Below, one piece after another: positions 1 to 7,835 of a stretch of DNA of 64,000 nucleotides (within the stretch, counting starts at the first letter, position 1; each line of letters opens with the position of its first letter). Source of the stretch: Sphingopyxis italica (GTDB taxonomy: Bacteria; Pseudomonadota; Alphaproteobacteria; Sphingomonadales; Sphingomonadaceae); contig NZ_JAATIT010000006.1 in NCBI RefSeq assembly GCF_011926545.1, positions 1 to 64,000 on the forward strand. The letters run 5' to 3'. Under the pieces are notes generated by a model that searched no databases, was not told where the DNA came from, and saw only the letters and a program-made list of their open reading frames with translations. A program made the position numbers and the translations under genes.

Positions 1-944
1 CCGCAGCTCAACTATTTTTCGGCTCTGTTATCGTCCACTATCTTGAGCGTTGGATGGAGCAACGCGCTCGTCCATAACGTCCGCTCCCCACCCCATTTCA
101 GACGTTAGATCGCGATCCGGCGCAATCCCCGCTTATGGCCAAGTCGCTCCTCCGCTACCAAGCTATCTAAGGCATTGAAAATAAATGATTTTCTTAAATG
201 CGGATTGGCTACCAGGTTCCGGCTCCTTGAATTTAAGTGATTGAAATATCGCTATTTCATATTCGCGCATGAGCGCGAAATTTATTTCAAGCTGCAAGTT
301 GGGGGTATCGATCAGGTCGTCTGAGGACTGATCATCCGCTTCACGCCTGATCTCAGCCTTAGGAGCTTCCGAACGGGATACCCGAAAGCAGCCATTAGTC
401 CGATCAGTTTTCAATTCATGCGAACTAGTTTTGCTGCCAACCCTCCGGCCCACCTCTAACGCAAAAGCCCGCATAATTACCCCAGCCGCGGCACCTCGCG
501 CGCCGCTCGGGAGATCGACCGCCATTGGACGGGTCTTGCGCGGCAAATATCGCTGCGGCAGTGAGCCTCAAGTAATCTCTCTTCTACGAGCAGTAGGCTC
601 GTGAGGGCGAGCTTCTGGCTCAAGCGGACGAAACGCTCTGCTCTGCGAGCACTTTCACCAAGCTCGGCGCAAACGGATGAAGGTGCGGGATGGTCGTGGC
701 GAAAATTTCGACATGCCCGTCATTATTCAAAAGACCGACGTTGGCGATTTTCGCGGCCTTCAGGATGGGGGCAATTTCGGCGGATCGATGGAGAACAGCA
801 CATGCGGCACGTTGGATGAATGCGAACCGTCGAGAAGCCCCCCGTTGCAACTCGTTATCGGCGCCGCCCCGGCCGCCACCGGCTAATTTCGGCCGCTTTG
901 GCCACCCTTTAACTCTTAACCGACTTGGCGGGACGGCTCGTCAG
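1..944. other. Stretch without a supported gene
   Basis: Nothing here reads as a confident gene. At the left edge, frame 3 (bases 3-77) encodes a possible C-terminal tail ending in LERWMEQRARP and a TAA stop, which could be the end of a gene starting outside the window; too little is present to name it. An open frame of 127 codons on the minus strand (163-546) has no recognisable domain or ribosome binding site, and its base composition is more AT-rich than the genes nearby. A short inverted repeat, ACGAGC/GCTCGT with a 5-base loop, lies at 586-602 without a T-run. Bases 600-944 hold only short overlapping frames on both strands. Confidence 0.5.
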
Positions 945-1892
945 TTAACGCGCTTTCCGATCCGGGTTCGCGAGTTCGGCTTCTGAAGGCCAATGGCCCT
1001 GCGGATTTTCGCGAACGATCTCGGCAAGCAGTGCTTTCGCGCCTTCCTCGTCGCCGGCGAAGCGGCGTTCCATCGCGATCGCGAACTTGATCGTGCTGTC
1101 GCGCGTGCCTTTGACGGCCGTCGGATCGAGGCGTCCCTGCATGATCTGGACCGCCTGATAATAGGTGAAATTCTCGATCAGCTTGAGCCCCGGTTCGATC
1201 GCGTTGATCGCCGCACGCGCCTTGTCGTGCTCGCCCATTTTCCGGTAGGCGAGATAGGTCCAGTAGGCGGTCGGCACGCGCATGTCGTCGCGCGCGAAAT
1301 CGGCCGACAGTTCGAGCGATTTCGCCATGCCGGCGACCATCGTCGGATAGTCGCCCGTCGCGAAGCTCGTCTGTGCGTGATAATAGATGATGTTGCTGCG
1401 ATAGGTGCCGATCGTGAGGCCGGCCGGATTGGGCAGGCCGTCAGGCTCGAAGCTGTCGGGCTTTCCTTCCATCAGCGCCAGCGCATCGCGATAGTCGGCA
1501 AGCGCTGCGTCGAAGGCGCGCGCGCGGGCTAGGTGACGCGCGCGATAGCGGCGCAGCTTGTAGCTGTCTGGAAAGGCCTTCAGCCCGTCGCTGAACACCG
1601 CGATCGCCTCGCACACCCGCCCCGCATAGCCGAGCCTGCGGCCGAGCCAGAAATGGGATTCCTCGCGATCGGGCGCGATGCGAAGCGCGGCGCGCGCGAT
1701 TTCGATGTCTTCGTCCAGCCGCTTTTGCGTCGCCGCCGAAAAGACGGGAAGGCTGAGCTGGGTGCCGATCAGGCTGGTCGTGCAATTCCCCGCGTCGACG
1801 CCAGGGACTTTTTCGTTCGCCGACGCGGGGACGGCCGCCAGTATCAGGGCGAGGATGGCGCTTGCGCCGCAAGCCACGACGCGCGGGCTCAT
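945..1892 (-). CDS. Secreted tetratricopeptide-repeat protein
   Basis: A protein of about 315 residues with a signal peptide (MSPRVVACGAS then a hydrophobic run ending ASA) and helical TPR-like repeats through the rest. It probably acts in the periplasm or at the outer membrane as a binding scaffold; no catalytic motif is visible. The start at 1892 is preferred over the longer open frame because it places the signal peptide first and overlaps the stop of the upstream dipeptidase-like gene by 4 bases (ATGA), implying translational coupling. It resembles the TPR protein at 9435-10430 on the other arm of the locus: both share a KLxRxRAxR segment, a paired-Tyr YYHxxxxxxxxxD segment and a TYWxYL segment in the same order. 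Function is inferred from fold and context only. Confidence 0.8.
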   Translation of the reverse strand: MSPRVVACGASAILALILAAVPASANEKVPGVDAGNCTTSLIGTQLSLPVFSAATQKRLDEDIEIARAALRIAPDREESHFWLGRRLGYAGRVCEAIAVFSDGLKAFPDSYKLRRYRARHLARARAFDAALADYRDALALMEGKPDSFEPDGLPNPAGLTIGTYRSNIIYYHAQTSFATGDYPTMVAGMAKSLELSADFARDDMRVPTAYWTYLAYRKMGEHDKARAAINAIEPGLKLIENFTYYQAVQIMQGRLDPTAVKGTRDSTIKFAIAMERRFAGDEEGAKALLAEIVRENPQGHWPSEAELANPDRKAR

Positions 1893-2953
1893 CCGATCAC
1901 CTCCCGATAGATGCGGCGGACATTGGTCCCCATGATCTTTTCGACCGTGCTGGCCGGATAGCCCAGCTTGCGTACGCCATCCCACACGACCTCCATCCGG
2001 CGCGGGCCGTTGAGTTCGTTGATGAACAGCGGCCAATCGGCCTCGTTGAAGTTGGCGCCCTCTTCGGCCTTGAGTTCGGCGATATAGGCGTCGGTCATCT
2101 CGACGACGCGGTGGTCGCGGTCGCTGCCGATCGCGACATGGTCGGCGCCCATCACCTTCACAGCGTGATCGATGTGGCGGAAATATTCGGGCAGCGCATC
2201 GTCGCGCTTCGTCGTCAGGAACGGCCGCATCTGGCAGATCCCGGCGACGCCCCCCTTGTCGGCGAGGAGGCGCAGGTTCGCGTCGGTCGTGTTACGGATA
2301 TTGCTGTGCACCGCCATGCACGCGGTGTGCGAGACGATCACCGACACCTTCGACGCGGCGATCGTGTCGGCCATCGTCTGCATGTTCGCATGCGACAGGT
2401 CGATCAGCATGCGCCGCTCGTTCATCCGGCCGACGAGGTCGCGGCCGAAGTGGGTGAGCCCGTTCGCGCCGAGTTCCTTGCACCCCGCGCCCGCCCAATT
2501 CTGGTCGTTATAGGTGATTTGCGCCGACCGGACGCCCAGCTTGTGAAACAGGTCGACATTGTCGAGGTCGCGTCCGAACTGGGTGCTGTTCTGGAACAGG
2601 TAGAACAGCGCGAGCTGGCCATTCCGGCGCGCGACGTCGATGTCGCCCGTGCTGGTTGCCTTCAGGAAGAGCTCGGGATGCTTCGCAATATGCGCGTCAT
2701 GGTCGAGCACGGCCTGCACCGCATCCTCATAGGCTTGCGCTTCATAATGTTTGGGGTCGCAGAGCGTGATCGTGATCGCGTCGAGCCCGCTGGCACGCAT
2801 CTGCCCGATCAGCGCCGCGTCATATTCGAACCGCACCTCGCCCATCGCGTCGAAGGTGAGGGGACGCGTCTTCGCCCATGCCGCCGCCGCGGGCGCCAGC
2901 GCCATCGTGGCCGACAAGGACGCCCCCGACAGTATGAAATTCCGTCTGTCCAT
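1889..2953 (-). CDS. M19 (membrane dipeptidase family) protein, exported
   Basis: A 354-residue member of peptidase family M19, which cleaves dipeptides with a two-zinc centre. The N-terminus (MDRRNFILSGAS, then a hydrophobic Ala-rich run) looks like a Tat signal, so it acts outside the cytoplasm. The C-terminal metal-site segments are readable: IDLSHAN with His188, VIVSHTA with His209 and IGSDRD with Asp278. Two sites normally present near the N-terminus are changed: the HxD metal motif is replaced by FDAMGE (34-39) and the bridging Glu region (usually EGG) reads FQNS (120-123). I recall these features from a recurrent M19 subfamily, so they may mark different metal use or specificity rather than decay. 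It lies downstream of the XRE regulator and is coupled to the TPR gene. Confidence 0.85.
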   Translation of the reverse strand: MDRRNFILSGASLSATMALAPAAAAWAKTRPLTFDAMGEVRFEYDAALIGQMRASGLDAITITLCDPKHYEAQAYEDAVQAVLDHDAHIAKHPELFLKATSTGDIDVARRNGQLALFYLFQNSTQFGRDLDNVDLFHKLGVRSAQITYNDQNWAGAGCKELGANGLTHFGRDLVGRMNERRMLIDLSHANMQTMADTIAASKVSVIVSHTACMAVHSNIRNTTDANLRLLADKGGVAGICQMRPFLTTKRDDALPEYFRHIDHAVKVMGADHVAIGSDRDHRVVEMTDAYIAELKAEEGANFNEADWPLFINELNGPRRMEVVWDGVRKLGYPASTVEKIMGTNVRRIYREVIG

Positions 2954-2975
2954 AGCTTCGCCCTCTCCAATTCTC

Positions 2976-3003
2976 TATTGGAAATAAATTAGCGTATCGG
3001 AAA
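2976..3003 (-). promoter_or_regulatory. Possible repeat operator upstream of the dipeptidase-like gene
   Basis: Read on the minus strand, the 90-base gap before the dipeptidase-like start holds TTTCCGATA (2995-3003) and TTTCCAATA (2976-2984), two near-identical 9-mers 19 bases apart. The first is repeated exactly at 3773-3781 upstream of the XRE regulator gene. Related TTTCCTAT and TTCCTATG words occur in the divergent promoter at about 6376-6420. The reading as operators of the XRE-cupin regulator is inference. Confidence 0.4.
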
Positions 3004-3043
3004 ATTATTGCAAGCCCGATGATCGGCTCGAGCGCGCAGGCGT

Positions 3044-3667
3044 TCAGCCGGTGTTGACCCACAGCACGACGGCATCCTCCTCGCTCGTCGAATAGGCGGC
3101 GTGCTGCATGCTGCTGTTGATATAGATACTGTCGCCGGCGCCGAGATATGCCGGTTCATAATGCTCGGTCTGGAAGCAGATTTCGCCTTTGAGCACATAG
3201 AGGAATTCCTCGCCGCTGTGCTGCGACCAGCTCTTGAAATCCTCGAGGCTGCGCGCCTTGATCGTCGTAACGAAGGGCAGGATCTTCTTGTTCTTGAGCT
3301 CCGCTGCGATCAGCCGGTGACGGTAGACCGCGGTTTCCATCAGGCGGCCCGCGCCATCCATCGTGACGCTGCGCCGGCCTGCGGCATCCTGCCCTGAATT
3401 GCTTGCGAACAATTCGGTGATGTCGATGTCGAAGCCCACCGCGAGCTTTTGCACGACGTCGAACGTCGGCGACATCTGGTCGTTTTCGATCTTCGACAGC
3501 GTCGAGGCGGCGAGGCCCGTCAGGCGGCCCGCGTCCTCCAGCGTCATTCCGCGTTCCTTGCGCAACTGGCGCAGTCGCTCACCCAGATGAAAGCCTTCTG
3601 ATCGGGGCCGCTTCGCGGTACGAACGGCACCCAAAACTTCCGGCTCGTCTCCATTTCTGGGCGGCAT
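3044..3667 (-). CDS. XRE-family transcriptional regulator with C-terminal cupin domain
   Basis: A 207-residue regulator. Residues about 25-85 form a helix-turn-helix of the XRE type (LGERLRQLRKERGMTLEDAG, then LSKIENDQMSPT), and the C-terminal half is a cupin barrel with SGEEFLYVLKGE and AGDSIYINSS, which in this family binds the small molecule that controls DNA binding. Such proteins (PuuR-like) often govern amino-acid or polyamine uptake genes. The start at 3667 gives MPPRNGDEPEV; the longer open frame upstream has no family similarity. It sits between the TonB receptor and the dipeptidase-like gene in the same orientation and is the likely regulator of this locus. A strong palindrome at 3786-3818 lies 120 bases upstream. 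Confidence 0.9.
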   Translation of the reverse strand: MPPRNGDEPEVLGAVRTAKRPRSEGFHLGERLRQLRKERGMTLEDAGRLTGLAASTLSKIENDQMSPTFDVVQKLAVGFDIDITELFASNSGQDAAGRRSVTMDGAGRLMETAVYRHRLIAAELKNKKILPFVTTIKARSLEDFKSWSQHSGEEFLYVLKGEICFQTEHYEPAYLGAGDSIYINSSMQHAAYSTSEEDAVVLWVNTG

Positions 3668-3772
3668 AAATCTCCAATCCTTCACTTGCTCGAGAGCGCA
3701 CGGCATCGGCCGATAGGGGGCGGCTGGGGGAGAGGTCCAGCCAATCAGCCACTGCCACCTATAGGTCACAAA

Positions 3773-3818
3773 TTTCCGATAGGCTACGGAATTGGCATAT
3801 CCGATATGCCAGTTCCGT
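3773..3818. promoter_or_regulatory. Palindrome and TTTCCGATA motif upstream of the XRE-cupin gene
   Basis: Bases 3786-3818 form an inverted repeat of 15-base arms with one mismatch and a 3-base centre (arms ACGGAATTGGCATAT and ATATGCCAGTTCCGT). TTTCCGATA sits beside it at 3773-3781. The stem is not GC-rich and no T-run follows on either strand, so an operator is more likely than a terminator, although it also lies just past the 3' end of the TonB receptor gene. Autoregulation by the XRE-cupin protein is inferred. Confidence 0.5.
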
Positions 3819-3860
3819 ATGTGCCCACCGGAAATAGAGGCCGATCTCGAACAGACGAGA

Positions 3861-6302
3861 TCAGAATTTATACTTAGCATTCAAATAATAGAAGCCCCCG
3901 GCGACCCCAAATACGCTGTGATTGTCATAGATCAGGCCAGCCCGGGCGCGCGCGGGACCGCGGTCTGGCGGGAAGATGTTGAACAGGTTGCGCGCGCCGA
4001 TGCTCAGTTCGACATCCTCGATCCCCGAATAGGTCACTTCGGCATCGAACAGCGTCACGGCTTTGCGCGGCAGGAAGGTCGCGCCGTCCAGGCGGCGCCA
4101 TGCGCCATAGTGGATCGCGCGCGCCATGAAGCCGAAATCGCCGACCTTGGTGGTCGTCGAGAAATTGCCGCGCCAGCGCGGCGTTCCGCGTTCGAACTCG
4201 GTCACGATCGCCGGACTGAAGCCCGGAGGCGGCGCGCCGCGCAGATGCTGTTCGTTATAGTTCACCGCGAGGCTGAAGTCGGTCGAGGCATTGTCCGACC
4301 AACTGTGGCGATAAGTGCTGACAAGGTCGAAACCGCGCACGCGCGTGTCCATTTCGTTCTGGAAATAGCGCACCTGTTCGATGTCGGCGCCGTTCGGGAA
4401 GTTGATCGCGGCGAGCGCCGCGCGCTCGGCTGCGGTCGTGTCGCGCGACGGCGTCAGCAGCAGGCGATCGTCGACGTCGATCTGATAGAAATCGAGCGTC
4501 GCGAGGAAGCCGTCGAGGCCGGTGAAAACCATGCCTGCCGACATGTTGAACGACGTTTCGGGGATCAGCGTCTTCGATCCGAAAACCTGCGCCGCGGGCG
4601 AACCCGGGACGAGCACGGCGTCGAGTATGAAGCCGCCGACGCCGTCGAGCTGCGACGTCAGGCTGGTGCCGAACACCTGTCCCGCCGCCGGAGCGCGGAA
4701 GCCGGTGCTGACCGACCCGCGCAGCGCGAAAGCGTCGCTCAGTTCGAAGCGCGTCGCCGCCTTGTAGCTGAAGTTGTCGCCGAACTGGTCATAGTCTTCA
4801 TAGCGGGCGGCCGCCGACAGGTTCCACCAAGGCGTGATGTCGGCATCGATTTCGCCGAATACCGCATAGCTGTTCGAATCGAAGCTGCCGGCGAATTCGG
4901 GCGAGAAGCCCTGGAAGCCGTTCGATCCGGCGGGGAGGTCCTGCAGCGGACCCGTCGTATAGCTCGCGACGTCGCCTTCGCCGATGACATAGGTCTCCTT
5001 GCGGTGGCTGGCGCCCGCAAAGACAAGGACGTCCTTGCTCAGTTCATAGGAAACTTCGGCGTCGAACTGGATTTCGCGCTGGGTCAGCGAACCCGGCTTG
5101 AACGAGGTTGGCGACTCGACGCCCATCGACGCGTTGATCGTGCCGGTGATCGTATAATCGACCGTGTTGGTGCCATAGCGCGCCGACAAGTCCCAGGTCA
5201 GCGGGCCTTCCTGATCGCGCAGGCCCACGAGCGCACTGAAATCCTCGAGGTGGCCGCGGAATTCAGGCGTGAAGCCGCCGGGATAAATGGTGGTGAGGTC
5301 GAATTCCTCGGGATGTGCCGGCGACAGGTCGAACGCCGAGTCGGCGTAGGTGCCATGGCCGTTCAGTCCGCCCGCCGTGAAGGGCTGGCGCAGGCCGAAA
5401 GTGACCGAGCTCTTGCCCGTCATATAGTTGCCGAAGCTGTAAAGTTCGAGTGCGTCGTTCAGTTCGATGCCGGCGTTCCAAACCGATTTGAACGCCATAT
5501 AGCGCGGATCGAGATTGCCCTCGGGATGCTCGGGAATACCAGGGACGCGCAGCGCCTTCAGTGCTTCGGCGCCGGCGTGCGTCGCCTTCTTGGCATAGGC
5601 CTTGGCCTGGTCGGTATATTGGGCGGCGACGTTGAAATAGGCGTTGTCGCCGACCGGAACCGCGAAATGGCCCTGAATGTCATAGGTGCGGCCTTCGCTC
5701 TCATAATATTCGCCGACCTGGGCCATGATCGAGCCGCCGCTCCTGGCCTTTTTCAGTTCCAAGTTGATCACGCCCGCGATCGCGTCCGAACCATATTGGG
5801 CCGACGCGCCGTCGCGCAGCACTTCAACGCTCGACAGGGCGATCGGCGGAATCACGTTGAAATCCTGACCCTGCGAGCCCGAGGTCGAGGCATGGCCGGT
5901 GCCGATCTGGACGATCGAGGCGCGGTGGCGGCGTTTGCCGTTCATCAGCAGCAGCACATGGTCGGCTGGCGAGCCGCGCAGCGTGACCGGACGCACGAAC
6001 GACGAACCGTCGTTGCCCTGCAGGCGCTGCGCGTTGAACGCAGGCACCAGCGTACGCAGGGCGTCGTTGACATCGGAATAACCCGTCGCGTTGATCTGTT
6101 CGGGCGAGATGACATCGATCGCGACCGAGCTGTCGGTGATCGAGCGATCCTTGCGGCGCGTTCCGATAACGACGATGTCGTTGCCGCCCTCGCTGGTTTC
6201 TGCGCCGTCGTCGGCGGGCGGCGCCGACTGGGCATACGCCATCGGCGTGATCGCGAACGCGAGCGTAGACGACAACAACAGGCGTGACACGAACTTCGAC
6301 AT
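3861..6302 (-). CDS. TonB-dependent outer-membrane receptor
   Basis: An 813-residue receptor: signal peptide (MSKFVSRLLLSSTLAFA, cleavage near AYAQS), a plug domain from about residue 40 to 165 (starting GGNDIVVIGTRRKDRS, with LRGSPADHVLLLMNGKRR), then a beta barrel ending in aromatic YKF as expected for outer-membrane insertion. The start at 6302 is preferred because AGGAGGG lies 6 bases upstream and the signal peptide begins there. It imports a nutrient with TonB energy. Its neighbours (dipeptidase-like, amidohydrolase, ALDH7, amino-acid permease) suggest a peptide or modified amino acid rather than a siderophore. There is no STN domain, so signalling through a FecR partner is not expected; control by the adjacent XRE-cupin regulator is more likely. 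Confidence 0.92.
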   Translation of the reverse strand: MSKFVSRLLLSSTLAFAITPMAYAQSAPPADDGAETSEGGNDIVVIGTRRKDRSITDSSVAIDVISPEQINATGYSDVNDALRTLVPAFNAQRLQGNDGSSFVRPVTLRGSPADHVLLLMNGKRRHRASIVQIGTGHASTSGSQGQDFNVIPPIALSSVEVLRDGASAQYGSDAIAGVINLELKKARSGGSIMAQVGEYYESEGRTYDIQGHFAVPVGDNAYFNVAAQYTDQAKAYAKKATHAGAEALKALRVPGIPEHPEGNLDPRYMAFKSVWNAGIELNDALELYSFGNYMTGKSSVTFGLRQPFTAGGLNGHGTYADSAFDLSPAHPEEFDLTTIYPGGFTPEFRGHLEDFSALVGLRDQEGPLTWDLSARYGTNTVDYTITGTINASMGVESPTSFKPGSLTQREIQFDAEVSYELSKDVLVFAGASHRKETYVIGEGDVASYTTGPLQDLPAGSNGFQGFSPEFAGSFDSNSYAVFGEIDADITPWWNLSAAARYEDYDQFGDNFSYKAATRFELSDAFALRGSVSTGFRAPAAGQVFGTSLTSQLDGVGGFILDAVLVPGSPAAQVFGSKTLIPETSFNMSAGMVFTGLDGFLATLDFYQIDVDDRLLLTPSRDTTAAERAALAAINFPNGADIEQVRYFQNEMDTRVRGFDLVSTYRHSWSDNASTDFSLAVNYNEQHLRGAPPPGFSPAIVTEFERGTPRWRGNFSTTTKVGDFGFMARAIHYGAWRRLDGATFLPRKAVTLFDAEVTYSGIEDVELSIGARNLFNIFPPDRGPARARAGLIYDNHSVFGVAGGFYYLNAKYKF

Positions 6303-6485
6303 TTTTCCCTCCTTTGGACCTGCTTCCCCACTGGAAATGCTATGGTTTCCGTCTTGTGTCATAATTTCTAAATTTTTCCTATCATAAAAATTATTGCTCA
6401 ACTAGCAAAAACTTCCTATGCGAATGGAGAGGGCTGCAGAGGTGGCCTCGCGGCGTGGGCTGACGGGAGAATTCGCTTGGGCGGC
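6303..6485. promoter_or_regulatory. Divergent promoter region of the peptide-utilisation locus
   Basis: This AT-rich gap separates the start of the TonB receptor gene (minus) from the amidohydrolase gene (plus) and must carry both promoters. It contains TTTCCTAT (6376-6383) and TTCCTATG (6413-6420), related to the TTTCCnATA words found at 2976-3003 and 3773-3781. A ribosome-binding GGGAGA lies at 6465-6470. Exact -35 and -10 boxes were not assigned. Confidence 0.45.
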
Positions 6486-7790
6486 ATGAAGAAATTGTCG
6501 GTGTTGGCGATCGGCGCATCGCTTTCCGGCGGAGCTATTGCGGCGCCGGCCGGCGGCGACGCCGCCAGGACATTGGTGATTCACGCAGGCGCCGTCGTTA
6601 CGATTCCGGGCGAAGAGCCGCTCGGGCCGACGACCGTTGTGGTGCGCGGCGGGCGGATCTCCGAAATCCTGCCGGGCCACGTCGAGCGGCCCGATGCGCG
6701 GTCGATCGACCTCGGCAACCGGACGCTGCTGCCCGGGCTGATCGACACCCATGTCCATTTCAGCTTCTCGCCCGAAACGAAACTATGGTCGGCGGCGATC
6801 AATACCGCCGAGGATGTCGCACTCTTCGCTTTTTCCAATGCGAAAAAGACGCTGGAGGCGGGGTTCACCACCGTGCGCGATGTCGGGTCGGATGGCTATT
6901 CGATCCACGCGCTGCGTGATGCGGTCAACGACGGCACGGTCATCGGTCCGCGCATCTTCCTGTCGGGCACCTCGCTGTCGATCGTCGGCGGCCATGGCGA
7001 CATGTCGGGACTCAACCGCAAGACGACCGAGGCGCTTTATCCCTATGATTATACCGGCGCTTGCACCGGCGCGGTCGAATGCGCGCTGCGTGTCCGCGAA
7101 GCGGCGAAATATGGCGCCGACCTGATCAAGATCACCGCAACCGGCGGCATCATGTCGCAGCAGGCGCGCGGGCTCGGCCAGCATCTCAGCGACGATGAAC
7201 TGACCTCGATCGTCACCACCGCGCACGGCCTCGGGCTCAAGGTCGCGGCGCACGCACACGGTGGCGCAGGCATCGCGGCCTCGGTGCGCGCAGGCGTCGA
7301 TTCGATCGAGCACGGCACTTGGCTGGACGAAGAGACCGCGAAGTTGATGGCGGCGCGCGGAACCTGGCTCGTGCCGACGCTCGGCCTGCTCGACGGCCGC
7401 AAGACCAGCGATGCCAGCCCGGCGGTGCAGGCGAAGATGGCCGAAGCACGCCGGGTCGCGGGGCGCAATATCCGCCTCGCGGTCCGGCATAAGGTCAAAT
7501 TCGCTTTCGGGACCGACGCCGGGGTGTCGCCGCACGGACAGAACGCGCGCCAGTTCCGCCTGATGGTCGAGCAGGGACCGATGACGCCGATGGCGGCGTT
7601 GCGCTCGGCGACGGTCGATGCGGCGACGCTGCTGGGCCAATCGGACAATCTCGGCACGATCGAAGTGGGCAAATATGCCGACATGATTGCCGTCGCGGGC
7701 GATCCCTATCGCGACATCACGCTGCTCGAGCATGCCTCCACCGTCATCAAGGACGGCCAGGTCATTCGTCACGAGGTGCGCGCGCCCTGA
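6486..7790 (+). CDS. Exported amidohydrolase, imidazolonepropionase/Xaa-Pro dipeptidase-like
   Basis: A 434-residue amidohydrolase-superfamily enzyme with signal peptide (MKKLSVLAIGASLSGG, AIA cleavage). Metal ligands are readable: DTHVHF (HxH), the likely carboxylated Lys in LIKITATGG, His in KVAAHAHGG, His in SIEHGT and the catalytic Asp in FGTDAG. Secreted members of this group hydrolyse dipeptides or N-acyl amino acids such as Xaa-Pro, Xaa-Lys and Xaa-Arg. ATG 6486 begins the signal peptide; an upstream TTG at 6477 has better spacing to GGGAGA (6465-6470) and would add three residues, so the start is not settled. It heads the plus-strand arm, with the aldehyde dehydrogenase 45 bases downstream. 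Substrate unknown. Confidence 0.88.
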   Translation: MKKLSVLAIGASLSGGAIAAPAGGDAARTLVIHAGAVVTIPGEEPLGPTTVVVRGGRISEILPGHVERPDARSIDLGNRTLLPGLIDTHVHFSFSPETKLWSAAINTAEDVALFAFSNAKKTLEAGFTTVRDVGSDGYSIHALRDAVNDGTVIGPRIFLSGTSLSIVGGHGDMSGLNRKTTEALYPYDYTGACTGAVECALRVREAAKYGADLIKITATGGIMSQQARGLGQHLSDDELTSIVTTAHGLGLKVAAHAHGGAGIAASVRAGVDSIEHGTWLDEETAKLMAARGTWLVPTLGLLDGRKTSDASPAVQAKMAEARRVAGRNIRLAVRHKVKFAFGTDAGVSPHGQNARQFRLMVEQGPMTPMAALRSATVDAATLLGQSDNLGTIEVGKYADMIAVAGDPYRDITLLEHASTVIKDGQVIRHEVRAP

Positions 7791-7835
7791 TCCGGCCGCT
7801 TTTCCATTATTTGCAACGCTTTCAACGGACATCAC

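Noticed and set aside
163..546. 127-codon minus-strand frame as a gene
   Set aside because: No ribosome binding site, no recognisable domain and no gene neighbours; noted only within the gap entry.
3792..6287. An 831-codon plus-strand open frame
   Set aside because: It is antisense to the TonB-dependent receptor, which has a signal peptide, plug and barrel end; the plus frame has none.
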